Below, one piece after another: positions 1-8,173 of a DNA stretch of 20,553 nucleotides. A program made the translations under genes and the position numbers. Source of the stretch: CAZQIC01 sp964593555 (lineage in GTDB: Bacteria; Bacteroidota; Bacteroidia; JAFLBG01); the NCBI GenBank assembly GCA_964593555.1, contig CAZQIC010000083.1:1-20553 (forward strand), written 5' to 3'. A model generated the notes under the pieces. The model saw only the letters and a program-made list of their open reading frames with translations. It was not told the DNA's origin and did no database searches. How positions within the stretch are numbered: the stretch's first letter is position 1; every line of letters starts with the position of its first letter.

Positions 1-1
1 T

Positions 2-541
2 CCGATTAGGGAATATTCTGCTGATTTTTTGCTAAAGTACGTTGAGTCAGATACAACAGTTCTTGATTTAGGGTGCGACATGGGAGAAAACAGCTTTATA
101 CTTTCAAAAAAGGCAAAAAAAGTTATTGCCATTGATAAAAATGACATTGCAATAAAATTAGCTCGTGAGAAATACTCAAACAATAACCTGGAATTTTTGT
201 TGATTGAGGCTCGTGAATATCTTAAACAAACTAATATTGAGTTTGATGTGCTTGTACTTTCTCATATATTGGAGCATATAGATGAACCTAAGGAATTTGT
301 GAATATGTTTAAAAAATACTTTAAGCGTATTTATATTGAACTTCCTGATTTTAATTCTTCATATTTAAATATAAGTCGTAAAAGATTGGAGATGGATATG
401 GTTTACAGCGATGACGACCACCTAGTGGAATATGATAGAATAGACTTTAAACAATTACTTGAAGATTGCGGGTTGAGTATTATCGAAGAGCAATTTATAT
501 TCGGAGTGCAAAAATACTGGTGTAAAGTAAATGCGAATTAA
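2..541 (+). CDS. Class I SAM-dependent methyltransferase, 5' truncated by window edge
   Basis: The reading frame is open from base 2 with no stop before the edge (it reads PIREYSADFLLKYV), so the true start lies outside the window and the TTG at 29 is only an internal codon. Motif I of class I methyltransferases is visible as VLDLGCDMGE, followed by an acidic strand end in VIAIDKND and the post-motif VLVLSHILEHIDEP, as in UbiG/Methyltransf_11-like enzymes. It should transfer a methyl group from S-adenosylmethionine, probably in the cytoplasm. The substrate cannot be read from the sequence. Because two glycosyltransferases and asnB follow on the same strand, a sugar or lipid-linked glycan precursor is a reasonable inference. 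The family fold is clear; the specific role is not. Confidence 0.85.
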   Translation, partial: PIREYSADFLLKYVESDTTVLDLGCDMGENSFILSKKAKKVIAIDKNDIAIKLAREKYSNNNLEFLLIEAREYLKQTNIEFDVLVLSHILEHIDEPKEFVNMFKKYFKRIYIELPDFNSSYLNISRKRLEMDMVYSDDDHLVEYDRIDFKQLLEDCGLSIIEEQFIFGVQKYWCKVNAN

Positions 542-602
542 TCTTTTTTAAACAACATTTATACTTAAATTTAGTTTTATTGGTGATTAGAAATTTTAAT
601 TA

Positions 603-1730
603 ATGATCAGCAGCAAGAAAAGTATTGTTTATATTATATCAAATATTGATAAGGCACTAGGTTTTGAATGGATTGTAGATCGTTTGAATAAGGAAAGATT
701 GGACATCTCTTTCATTCTTTTAAATCCGTCGGATAGCAACCTGGAAAACTATCTGAAAAAAAGCGCTGTTCCCGTTTACAGGATAAAATTTTTTTCAAAA
801 AAAAATTTACCATATGCTATTTTAAAGATATGCTCTATACTTGTAAAGATAAGACCTCATAGTGTTCATTGTCATTTATTCGAGGGGAGTATTGCTGGAT
901 TAATTGCATCCAAATTAACATGTATAAAAAAAAGAATATATACTCGTCATCATTCTACTTATCATCATGAATATTTCCCAAAAGCAGTTAAATATGATAG
1001 GCTCATAAATTGGTTATCAACCGATATTATTGCAATCAGTGAAAACGTTAAGGCCGTGCTAAGAGATAAGGAGAATGTTTCACCATCAAAAATCCATATA
1101 ATTCATCATGGGTTTGATATTAATGCTTTTGAAAGTGTACCAATAGAAAAAATTGAAAGTCTCCGTGCCAAATATAATATAGAATCGATAAGAAGACCTG
1201 TTATAGGAGTTATATCCAGATATATAGAACTAAAAGGAATCCAATTTATAGTTCCAGCATTTAAGCGTTTACTGCTGGAAGAACCAAACGCTTTATTGAT
1301 ATTGGCCAATACTTCGGGAAACTATAAAACTGAAATTAAAAAGCTGTTATCAACCGTGCCTTCTAAAAACTATATAGAAATTAATTTTGAGAATGATTTG
1401 TTTTCCTTTTACAAAGTCTTTGATGTTTTTGTACATGTTCCTATATCGAATGATATAGAAGCATTTGGACAAACTTATATTGAAGCTCTTGCCTCTGGTA
1501 TACCTTCAGTATTTACTCTATCCGGAGTAGCTAAGGAGTTTATAGAAGACAAAAAAAATGCTATTGTGGTGCCATTTAAGAATGAAGACGCCATTTATAT
1601 TGCAATCAAAAAAATATTGACAAATAGTGTTTTAAGGAAGTCTATAACCGAAAAAGGGTTTAAGGATGTAAAGCAGCTTTTTGCTATAGAAAAAACAATA
1701 GAAAAATTAGAAACACTATACTTATCTTAG
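603..1730 (+). CDS. Glycosyltransferase family 4 (GT-B fold)
   Basis: This 375-residue protein has the usual length and layout of GT4 retaining glycosyltransferases. An N-terminal Rossmann-like half runs from about residue 8 to 180, including the HCHLFEGSIAGL segment near residues 95-106. A C-terminal half begins near VIGVISRYIELKGI, where GT4 enzymes bind the sugar nucleotide. The EX7E donor-binding motif is present as E286 and E294 in EAFGQTYIEALASG. There is no signal peptide or membrane helix, so it acts at the cytoplasmic face. Donor and acceptor cannot be told. It lies 61 nt after the methyltransferase and before a GT2 gene and asnB, which suggests a role in O-antigen, capsule or exopolysaccharide assembly. 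The ATG at 603 is preceded by an AT-rich leader without a Shine-Dalgarno sequence. Confidence 0.9.
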   Translation: MISSKKSIVYIISNIDKALGFEWIVDRLNKERLDISFILLNPSDSNLENYLKKSAVPVYRIKFFSKKNLPYAILKICSILVKIRPHSVHCHLFEGSIAGLIASKLTCIKKRIYTRHHSTYHHEYFPKAVKYDRLINWLSTDIIAISENVKAVLRDKENVSPSKIHIIHHGFDINAFESVPIEKIESLRAKYNIESIRRPVIGVISRYIELKGIQFIVPAFKRLLLEEPNALLILANTSGNYKTEIKKLLSTVPSKNYIEINFENDLFSFYKVFDVFVHVPISNDIEAFGQTYIEALASGIPSVFTLSGVAKEFIEDKKNAIVVPFKNEDAIYIAIKKILTNSVLRKSITEKGFKDVKQLFAIEKTIEKLETLYLS

Positions 1731-1838
1731 TGTTATGTCATATGAATGTCTCAAATGCGGTCGCAGAAGATTTTATTATGGTTGAGGATATAGAAGAGAT
1801 ATTGAAATGTAAAACCTTTTTTGTCATTGTGCGAAATA

Positions 1839-2711
1839 ATGGAAATTAAAATTTCTGTAGTCATTCCTGTTTATAATGCTTCGAAATATATTATTGAAAC
1901 ATTGGCTTCGGTTAAAGCGCAGGCATTTGAAAATTATGAGATAATTATTGTCAACGATTGCTCAACTGATGATTCAATAATAAAAGCTGAAGAGTTTTTT
2001 GCTGTTAATATTGAAATTAATTTTTCATTATTACATAACGTAAATAACAAAGGCGTTTCTTTTTCAAGGAATAGGGGTGTTGATATTTCTAAAGGTAAAT
2101 ACGTAATTTTTTTAGATTCTGACGATTTGTTTTCTGAAAACTGTCTTGTAGATAGATATAATTTTTTGGAAAAAAATTCCGACTACGTTGGTTGTTGTTC
2201 TTTGGCTGAAACTTTTTTTGACAAAAAGGAAGGAGAGCGAAAATTATTTTCAGGGGCTGCAATTAATTTGAAATACGATATTCTCACCTATCAAATTGGA
2301 GTAATTACTTGTCCTTCCAATTATTTATTCAGGAAATATTTTTTACTAGAAAAAAATATTTACTTTAACGAAAAGCTTTCCAGTAGCGCAGATAGGTTTT
2401 ACCTACTTGAAATTGATAAATATGGTAAAATTGGCTTTATTGAAAATTCTCCTTTTTACTACAGAATTCACGATCAAAGTATGTCGCACAATTTAACAGT
2501 TTCACTTTTAAAAGATAATGAACTATTTAAAAAAGAGGTATTGAAAAAGTTCAATCTGGAAAGCAAATTGAAAAGGCATTTTCTTTTCAAGGTAAACTAT
2601 ATTTTAGGAGGAGGATATTTCAAATTAAAAAACTATTCAACGTGTGCAAAATTTGTCATCAGGTCTTTTTTGTATTTTCCATTTTTATTTTTTAATCAAC
2701 CAGTTAAGTAA
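1839..2711 (+). CDS. Glycosyltransferase family 2 (GT-A fold)
   Basis: The protein opens with ISVVIPVYNASKYI, the canonical N-terminus of GT2 family enzymes. It continues with EIIIVNDCSTDDS and NRGVDISKGKYVIFLDSDD, in which D93-S94-D95-D96 is the DXD-type metal and nucleotide-sugar site. I chose the ATG at 1839 (290 residues) over an upstream TTG at 1821, because the family begins directly with the first beta strand and the six extra residues add nothing. The first 100 residues form the conserved nucleotide-binding half. The C-terminal part is variable and ends in a hydrophobic, aromatic stretch (near FLYFPFLFF) that may contact the membrane. Sugar specificity is not readable. It stops 2 nt before asnB starts, so the two are almost certainly co-transcribed and probably translationally coupled. 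Confidence 0.9.
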   Translation: MEIKISVVIPVYNASKYIIETLASVKAQAFENYEIIIVNDCSTDDSIIKAEEFFAVNIEINFSLLHNVNNKGVSFSRNRGVDISKGKYVIFLDSDDLFSENCLVDRYNFLEKNSDYVGCCSLAETFFDKKEGERKLFSGAAINLKYDILTYQIGVITCPSNYLFRKYFLLEKNIYFNEKLSSSADRFYLLEIDKYGKIGFIENSPFYYRIHDQSMSHNLTVSLLKDNELFKKEVLKKFNLESKLKRHFLFKVNYILGGGYFKLKNYSTCAKFVIRSFLYFPFLFFNQPVK

Positions 2712-2713
2712 CC

Positions 2714-4576
2714 ATGTGCGGTATAACAGGTTTTTACTCTCCTGAAAGGAAATTTTCACCATCTCAGCTAACCGAGATGAATACGCTATTGTCTCATAGA
2801 GGACCAGATGCCGAAGGTTATTTTTGTGAGGGAATTATTGGAATGGCTCATAAGAGATTAAGTATTCTTGATCTCTCCGATAATGGTAATCAGCCAATGA
2901 CCTCGCACAACGGACGTTATGTAATGGTATATAACGGAGAGGTGTATAATTACAGGGAAATAGCTGCAGAAATTCAAAAAGGCAGCACAAACCAAATTGT
3001 TTTTAAATCTTCGTCAGATTCAGAGGTAATACTTGAAGCATTTGTTAAATGGGGGACTGAGTTTGTTCATAGACTCAATGGAATGTTTTCTATTGCTATT
3101 TATGATAAGAGAGATGAGATACTTTGGTTATTCAGGGATAGACTGGGGGTTAAGCCGTTGTTTTATTACGATAATGAAAATGATTTCTTATTTGCTTCTG
3201 AACTCAAAAGTATAAGGGCTATAGTTGGAAAAAAATTAAAGATCGCGGAACAGGCTATTAATCAGTTTTTAAACCTTGGTTTTATTCCTTCGCCATTGAC
3301 CATATACAATCACGTATATAAATTAGCTCCTGGCAGTTATCTGAAAGTTTCGAGAAACGGGATCGATAAAAAAAGATATTGGTCTATTTATAACGCAATA
3401 TCTGATAAGGTTATTACCAAGGAGAAGGAGGCGATTGTTAAAATAAGCGAGCTCCTGGCAAGCTCTATCCAGTATCAGTTAAATAGCGACGTTCCCTTTG
3501 GGATATTTTTGTCTGGGGGCATTGATTCCAGTTTAGTAGCAGCGCAGGCTGCTTCGATGTCAACCACCGCGGTCAATACTTTTTCAATTGGATTCAGGGA
3601 AAATCAATACAACGAATCTGATTATGCAAGGAAGGTAGCTGCGTTCCTTAAAACATCGCATCATGAATTTATTGTTTCACATAATGATGCGATGGAGTTG
3701 GTAGATAAAATTACAGATGTTTATGATGAACCATTCGCGGATTCTTCTGCAATACCAACCATGTTGGTATCGAAGCTTGCAAAAAAACATGTTACGGTAA
3801 CACTATCAGGTGAAGGTGGTGATGAATTGTTTTTTGGTTATGGATCTCACAAATGGGCGAAAAGACTAAACAATCCTTTGATCTATTTTTCTAAGGATAT
3901 TTTACGCTTTGTTCTTAAAAACATGAGCAATAATTCATATAAAAGAGCATCAAAATTATTTGAGTTCTCAGAAAAAAGTGATTTGCCTGCTCATATTTTT
4001 TCACAAGAGCAATACTTATTTTCGCATGGCGATCTTAAAGAATTACTTACGGATAGCAGTAGATTGTCTAAATTTCAATGGCCTTTTCCTGAGAAAGAAT
4101 TGTCTAGAAAAATAGATCCAATGGAAAAACAGGCGTTATTTGATATGATCTACTATTTGCCCGGAGATCTGCTCACTAAAGTTGACAGAGCAAGTATGGC
4201 CTATTCATTAGAGACACGTGTTCCATACCTTGACCATAGATTGGTGGAAGTGGCCTTGAATATTTCTCCGGATCTTAAATACAAAAATGGAATTAGTAAA
4301 TACATACTTAAGGAGATTCTATACCAATATGTTCCTAAAAGTTATTTCGACAGGCCTAAACAGGGCTTTGCAATTCCTCTTGTTAAGTGGCTTAAATACG
4401 AGCTCCGCTATTTGATAGAGGATATATTAAAACCTGAAATAATTACGCAGTATAATATTGTAAAAACTGAAGAAGTAGAAGAACTTAAAAAGCGTTTTTT
4501 TGCCGGGGAGGATTTTCTGTTTAACAGGCTTTGGTTACTTATTGTACTTCATAAATGGTTGTTGAAGTATGGTTGA
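2714..4576 (+). CDS. asnB: Asparagine synthase, glutamine-hydrolysing (AsnB type)
   Basis: The 620-residue protein begins MCGITGFY, so the nucleophile Cys2 of the class II glutamine amidotransferase (Ntn) domain is exposed after Met removal. Further amidotransferase marks are RLSILDLS, NGEVYNYRE and SDSEVILEAF in the first 115 residues. The synthetase domain carries the PP-loop SGGIDSS at 267-273, which binds ATP, and then SGEGGDELFFGY and a downstream YLDHRLVE. It would convert aspartate plus glutamine and ATP to asparagine, or amidate another carboxylate. Members inside glycan clusters are often thought to amidate uronic acids. Its position directly after a GT2 gene supports such a specialised role, but that is inference. 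It is the last gene of the plus-strand cluster, and its stop is 3 nt from the stop of the converging lipoprotein gene. Confidence 0.93.
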   Translation: MCGITGFYSPERKFSPSQLTEMNTLLSHRGPDAEGYFCEGIIGMAHKRLSILDLSDNGNQPMTSHNGRYVMVYNGEVYNYREIAAEIQKGSTNQIVFKSSSDSEVILEAFVKWGTEFVHRLNGMFSIAIYDKRDEILWLFRDRLGVKPLFYYDNENDFLFASELKSIRAIVGKKLKIAEQAINQFLNLGFIPSPLTIYNHVYKLAPGSYLKVSRNGIDKKRYWSIYNAISDKVITKEKEAIVKISELLASSIQYQLNSDVPFGIFLSGGIDSSLVAAQAASMSTTAVNTFSIGFRENQYNESDYARKVAAFLKTSHHEFIVSHNDAMELVDKITDVYDEPFADSSAIPTMLVSKLAKKHVTVTLSGEGGDELFFGYGSHKWAKRLNNPLIYFSKDILRFVLKNMSNNSYKRASKLFEFSEKSDLPAHIFSQEQYLFSHGDLKELLTDSSRLSKFQWPFPEKELSRKIDPMEKQALFDMIYYLPGDLLTKVDRASMAYSLETRVPYLDHRLVEVALNISPDLKYKNGISKYILKEILYQYVPKSYFDRPKQGFAIPLVKWLKYELRYLIEDILKPEIITQYNIVKTEEVEELKKRFFAGEDFLFNRLWLLIVLHKWLLKYG

Positions 4577-4579
4577 TGT

Positions 4580-5458
4580 TTACTGAGCAATAACTGTATC
4601 ATATACTGCTCCGTATCCACCCCAAAAGCCAAGTCCACCATTAATGTTTGATGGAATTGAAGTAGGGGCCGCAAACGGATTTCCATTGTTGGAAACTTCT
4701 ATTTCTAAACTTCTGTAAAACTCAAAACCCGCTCGGTCTATCGCACAAAATTTTACTACAACGGTATCGCCAACTTTAAAATAACCACGCTCTTCGTTAT
4801 TATCATCTTCAGCACTTGAATTAAACTCCGCGCCACGGTTGTATGCAAAATCAAAACTTTTTCCATCCACAAATCTATCTTCGAAGGTTGAACCAATTGG
4901 CGCCACAAATCTGACATCTTTTCCAAAGCGCTTTGTGAACCATCTATAGTTATTTCCTAAACCAACAGGATCAGACAAATGTGCCCATATGAAGCCTAGT
5001 TCGGTGCTTGGCGGCTGGGTTTTAAACCATATACTGTCTAATGAAACTGGAGTAGGAATAGTAGTGGATGCTGTAAGTGTTTTTCCTTCCGCATAAACGG
5101 TAAGATGATATGTTTTACCAACTTCACCAACCATGTTTTCAGCTCTGTAAATTATAGGAGGAAAGAATTCATTATCAATAGTCAATTTCATTGTATCAGA
5201 TGTCGTACCATCTGATACAATTACCACAGCATTAAAAATAATTGTATTGGCAATTACTGAAGAGTCCACCGGATCAAAGTATGCCTGGCTGCGCGATACC
5301 ACTACATAAGGATACTGACCTTGTTCTATTTTTCCCTCTACTACAACTGTTGGCTCAGGCCTTGGTAATACAACTGTAATATCCTTTTCACAAGAGGAGA
5401 GGAAGGAAAACGCAATAAGCAGTAGACAGTAGGCAAAAAATATTCTTTTACTTTTCAT
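4580..5458 (-). CDS. DUF4249 family outer-membrane lipoprotein
   Basis: The 292-residue product starts with a basic n-region (MKSKR), a hydrophobic stretch and the lipobox LSSC with Cys23, so it should be lipidated. The next residues, EKD, are charged, as in Bacteroidota lipoproteins sent to the outer membrane or cell surface; this reading is tentative. After that come a beta-rich segment with PTVVVEGKIEQGQYPYVVVSRS, VVIVSDGTTSDTMKL and GKTYHLTVYAEGKTLTASTTIPTP. These are the typical order of elements in DUF4249 proteins, which are known from Bacteroidota as partners of TonB-dependent receptors. It lies 5 nt downstream of the receptor gene on the same strand and is probably its cofactor, perhaps substrate capture. 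The molecular function of the family is not established as far as I know. Confidence 0.85.
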   Translation of the reverse strand: MKSKRIFFAYCLLLIAFSFLSSCEKDITVVLPRPEPTVVVEGKIEQGQYPYVVVSRSQAYFDPVDSSVIANTIIFNAVVIVSDGTTSDTMKLTIDNEFFPPIIYRAENMVGEVGKTYHLTVYAEGKTLTASTTIPTPVSLDSIWFKTQPPSTELGFIWAHLSDPVGLGNNYRWFTKRFGKDVRFVAPIGSTFEDRFVDGKSFDFAYNRGAEFNSSAEDDNNEERGYFKVGDTVVVKFCAIDRAGFEFYRSLEIEVSNNGNPFAAPTSIPSNINGGLGFWGGYGAVYDTVIAQ

Positions 5459-5463
5459 TACAC

Positions 5464-7836
5464 CTAAAATTTAAAATTCCATGTTACAGAAGGAAGAATT
5501 GGAAATAAGGAAACTTGCTTGGCTTTTATAACCAAATTTCCTTTTTTGATATCACCTTCATTCTGAAAATAAATAAAATATGGATTTTTTCTGTTATAAA
5601 CATTGAAGACAGCAAAACTCCAACTGCTCTCATATTTTTTATGTTTTTTACCTTGCAATGTTGCTGCTATATCCATTCTGTGATATGGTGCCAAACGGAA
5701 TGAATTCCTTTCTCCGTATAAGTTCACCAAGCTTCCTTCATATAAATATCTGGCAACTGGGAGCGTAATGGCATTGCCTGTTCCATATACAAATATGGTA
5801 GAGAGAGAAAGTTTTTTAGTTATTTCATATGCCAGCACTAACGATGCATCATGACGGCGATCATACTTCGCATAAAATTCTTTTCCCTGGTTTATTTCCG
5901 GGAATACTCTTGTGGTCCATGAAAGCGTATATCCAACCCATCCGTTAAATTTTCCTTTCCTTTTCTTTAGAAAAAATTCTGCTCCGTAAGATCTGCCATT
6001 GCCAAAGGTAAACTGGTTGTCCGCATTATCATTCACATTGTCTTCTGGGAGAGCGCCTTCTTTATATTCTACTTGGTTTTTCATGGTTTTATAATACAGC
6101 TCAACAGAACTCTCATAAGTATCTTCCTTAAAGTTTCTGAAATAACCAACAGCATATTGCGTTCCAAATTGTGGTTTTACTAACTCTGAACATGGCACCC
6201 AGATATCGGTTGGTAATGATACTGCGGAAAGTGAAGCTAAATGAACATACTGGTAGTTTTGAGTATAAGATGCTTTAAATGATGACTTTTTATTGATGGC
6301 ATACCTGATTGCAAACCTTGGCTCAAGCCCTCCATAATTTTTTACTTTTTTTCCCTTACGGTATGTTATAGTATCAATAGTATTTCCTTGCAAGTCCTTT
6401 ATATACCTATCGAATGGACCAACCTGTATAAAATAGGAGTAACGTAATCCTCCATTCAGTCGGATTTTTTCTGTAAGGTCAAAATCATCTGAAATATAAA
6501 TTGCGGCTTCGTGTGCATATTGTTTAACAATTTTTCCGAGGTCAAATTCTACATCGCCGGATTTTGCAGAAGCATTGCTTGGAATAAAAGTATGGTAAGT
6601 ATAATTTGCTCCAAATTTTACCTCGTGTCTTATGGAAGGAAAATATCCAAAATCACATTTCATGTTCCAGTCGCGAATACCCGAAAAAAGCTTGAACTCA
6701 AAACCGCTTTGTGTAGCGCCAAAAGAAAAATTGTAATCACTGAAGATCGCAGAAGTGTTCATGAATAATTTGTCATTGAATAAGTGGTTCCAGCGAAGAG
6801 AGGTGGTAGCGTTGCCCCAGGGGATTTCGACCTTAAAACCATTGTCTTTATTGTTATAAGTGAATACGTCCCTGCCAAAATATCCGCTTAAAAAAAGTCT
6901 GTCTTTATCCGATAACCTGTAATTAATTTTTGTGTTGAGATCATAGAAATAATAACCCGATCCTTTGAAAGGAGATGTCGATTTTATGAGAGGGCGGGTA
7001 AGAATATCGATGTATGTTCTGCGTCCAGATACAATGAATGAACCCGTATCCTTCTTAATAAATGGGCCCTGTAAAGTTAACCTGGATGATATAACCCCAA
7101 TGCCTCCTTCGGCATGATATGATTTGCTGTTCCCTTCTTTCATGGAAATATCAAGCACTGATGAAAGCCTTCCACCATATTGAGCAGGCATCCCTCCCTT
7201 AATTAAATTTAAATTCTTTACGGCATCTCCGTTGAACACGGAGAAAAAACCAAAAAGGTGAGAGGCATTGTATACAACTGCTTCGTCCAATAAAATTAGA
7301 TTTTGATCGGGTCCGCCGCCACGAACATAAAATCCGGAGTTACCTTCGCCGGATGATTTAACTCCCGGTAATAACTGTATTGTTTTTAAAATATCTACTT
7401 CGCCTAAAAATGCAGGAAGTTTTTTTATTTCCTCCATCTCTAGCTTGTTTACGCCCATTTGAGTGCTGCTCACATTTTTATTGGCCTTTTGAGCATCGAT
7501 CTCTACTTCATCGGTTACAATTGAATTTAATTTAATAGAAACGTTAACGCGCAGATCTTTATCCAGTTTTATTTCCTGTACTATATCATCAAAGCCTATA
7601 TAGGATACTACTAAATGATAGTTTCCCTTTGGAACAGTAATGGAATAAAATCCATATTGATTAGTACTTGTTCCTTTTATTAACTCTTTTATGTAAACCG
7701 TAGCACCAATAGAATACTCTCCTGTGGCATCTTCTTTTACGTATCCGCTGACAGTAAATTTTTCTTTTTCCTGAGCCCGTATGCGCACTGTGAAAAGTAA
7801 TAGAAAAGAAAAAAGTAAAAATTGTAAATGTCTCAT
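5464..7836 (-). CDS. TonB-dependent receptor with N-terminal carboxypeptidase-regulatory-like domain
   Basis: This 790-residue outer-membrane protein has a signal peptide (about 1-21, ending RIRAQ). A CarboxypepD_reg-like beta-sandwich follows at about 27-110 (FTVSGYVKEDATGEYSIGAT, then STNQYGFYSITVPKGNYHL). The plug is at about 125-235, with LPAFLGEVDILKTIQLLPGV, FYVRGGG and a GGMPAQYGGRLSS segment. The rest is a beta barrel ending in the aromatic C-terminus VTWNFKF expected for outer-membrane insertion. Such receptors import a ligand with energy from TonB-ExbBD. The ligand is unknown: there is no SusD homologue, no FecI/FecR pair and no adjacent enzyme, only the DUF4249 lipoprotein 5 nt downstream. 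It lacks the STN domain that would point to signalling to an anti-sigma factor. A good Bacteroidota promoter sits just upstream. Confidence 0.93.
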   Translation of the reverse strand: MRHLQFLLFSFLLLFTVRIRAQEKEKFTVSGYVKEDATGEYSIGATVYIKELIKGTSTNQYGFYSITVPKGNYHLVVSYIGFDDIVQEIKLDKDLRVNVSIKLNSIVTDEVEIDAQKANKNVSSTQMGVNKLEMEEIKKLPAFLGEVDILKTIQLLPGVKSSGEGNSGFYVRGGGPDQNLILLDEAVVYNASHLFGFFSVFNGDAVKNLNLIKGGMPAQYGGRLSSVLDISMKEGNSKSYHAEGGIGVISSRLTLQGPFIKKDTGSFIVSGRRTYIDILTRPLIKSTSPFKGSGYYFYDLNTKINYRLSDKDRLFLSGYFGRDVFTYNNKDNGFKVEIPWGNATTSLRWNHLFNDKLFMNTSAIFSDYNFSFGATQSGFEFKLFSGIRDWNMKCDFGYFPSIRHEVKFGANYTYHTFIPSNASAKSGDVEFDLGKIVKQYAHEAAIYISDDFDLTEKIRLNGGLRYSYFIQVGPFDRYIKDLQGNTIDTITYRKGKKVKNYGGLEPRFAIRYAINKKSSFKASYTQNYQYVHLASLSAVSLPTDIWVPCSELVKPQFGTQYAVGYFRNFKEDTYESSVELYYKTMKNQVEYKEGALPEDNVNDNADNQFTFGNGRSYGAEFFLKKRKGKFNGWVGYTLSWTTRVFPEINQGKEFYAKYDRRHDASLVLAYEITKKLSLSTIFVYGTGNAITLPVARYLYEGSLVNLYGERNSFRLAPYHRMDIAATLQGKKHKKYESSWSFAVFNVYNRKNPYFIYFQNEGDIKKGNLVIKAKQVSLFPILPSVTWNFKF

Positions 7837-7852
7837 AATTTAAATAACGTCA

Positions 7853-7883
7853 CAAAACTATGGAAACTATTTTTGATTTCAAA
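7853..7883 (-). promoter_or_regulatory. Bacteroidota-type promoter for the TonB receptor/DUF4249 operon
   Basis: On the minus strand TTTG (7880-7883) is followed after exactly 19 nt by TAGTTTTG (7853-7860). This matches the known Bacteroidota primary-sigma pattern of a -33 TTTG and a -7 TAnnTTTG. Transcription would begin around 7846-7849 and leave a leader of roughly ten nucleotides before the ATG at 7836. The element match is seen directly; activity is inferred. Confidence 0.6.
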
Positions 7884-7995
7884 GTTTCCAAGACTAAAAA
7901 GATAAAATTCTCATTAAGTATTTTTTAACTTTAGACTCTGTCGGTGGAAATGTTCTCCCACGTACTTGAAAATTCTGATCACTTAAAAGAATCTT

Positions 7996-8069
7996 CGGGA
8001 TGTAGCGCAGCCCGGTAGCGTACTTGCATGGGGTGCAAGGGGTCGCAGGTTCAAATCCTGTCATCCCGA
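7996..8069 (+). tRNA. tRNA-Pro (anticodon GGG)
   Basis: All four arms fold by eye. The acceptor stem CGGGATG (7996-8002) pairs perfectly with CATCCCG (8062-8068), with discriminator A at 8069. The D arm is GCGC/GCGT (8005-8008 and 8018-8021). The anticodon stem is CTTGC/GCAAG (8023-8027 and 8035-8039), with loop ATGGGGT placing the anticodon GGG at 8030-8032. The T arm is GCAGG/CCTGT (8045-8049 and 8057-8061) with loop TTCAAAT. The length is 74 nt. The C1-G72 pair and A73 are as expected for bacterial proline tRNA. The CCA end is not encoded (the DNA continues CGA), so it must be added by the nucleotidyltransferase. It decodes CCC and, by wobble, CCU. Confidence 0.95.
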
Positions 8070-8072
8070 CGA

Positions 8073-8109
8073 ACAAAGCCCTCTCCGTTTAAGCGGATGA
8101 GGGCTTTGT
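8073..8109 (+). terminator. Strong hairpin after tRNA-Pro, probable terminator
   Basis: ACAAAGCCCTC-TCCG (8073-8087) pairs with CGGA-T-GAGGGCTTTGT (8094-8109): 15 base pairs with one bulged T at 8098 and a 6-nt loop. It begins 4 nt after the tRNA end. The T-tract after the stem is poor (GTAATTAAGAATTTTTA), but the stem itself ends in an A-rich left arm and a T-rich right arm, as in many terminators after Bacteroidota tRNAs. It probably ends the tRNA transcript and may also define the 3' end for processing. Confidence 0.75.
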
Positions 8110-8173
8110 AATTAAGAATTTTTAACAGATCCAATGTCGCTTAGTTTCCGTATCTGTATTAAAAGGAAGCTAT

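Noticed and set aside
29..31. TTG as start of the first gene
   Set aside because: The frame is open upstream to base 2 without a stop, so this is an internal Leu codon of a truncated gene.
7868..7875. TATTTTTG on the plus strand as a -7 box for the tRNA
   Set aside because: It lies over 120 nt before the tRNA and has no TTG at the right distance upstream; the overlapping minus-strand promoter explains the region better.
7894..8076. Minus-strand ORF of 60 codons starting MFVGMTGFEPATP
   Set aside because: It is the antisense of the tRNA-Pro gene. The GMTGFEPATP string is a well-known false protein produced by reading a tRNA backwards.
7996..8109. tRNA-Pro as an integration site for a mobile element
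   Set aside because: No integrase gene or duplicated tRNA 3' end is visible on either side; the neighbours are ordinary envelope genes.
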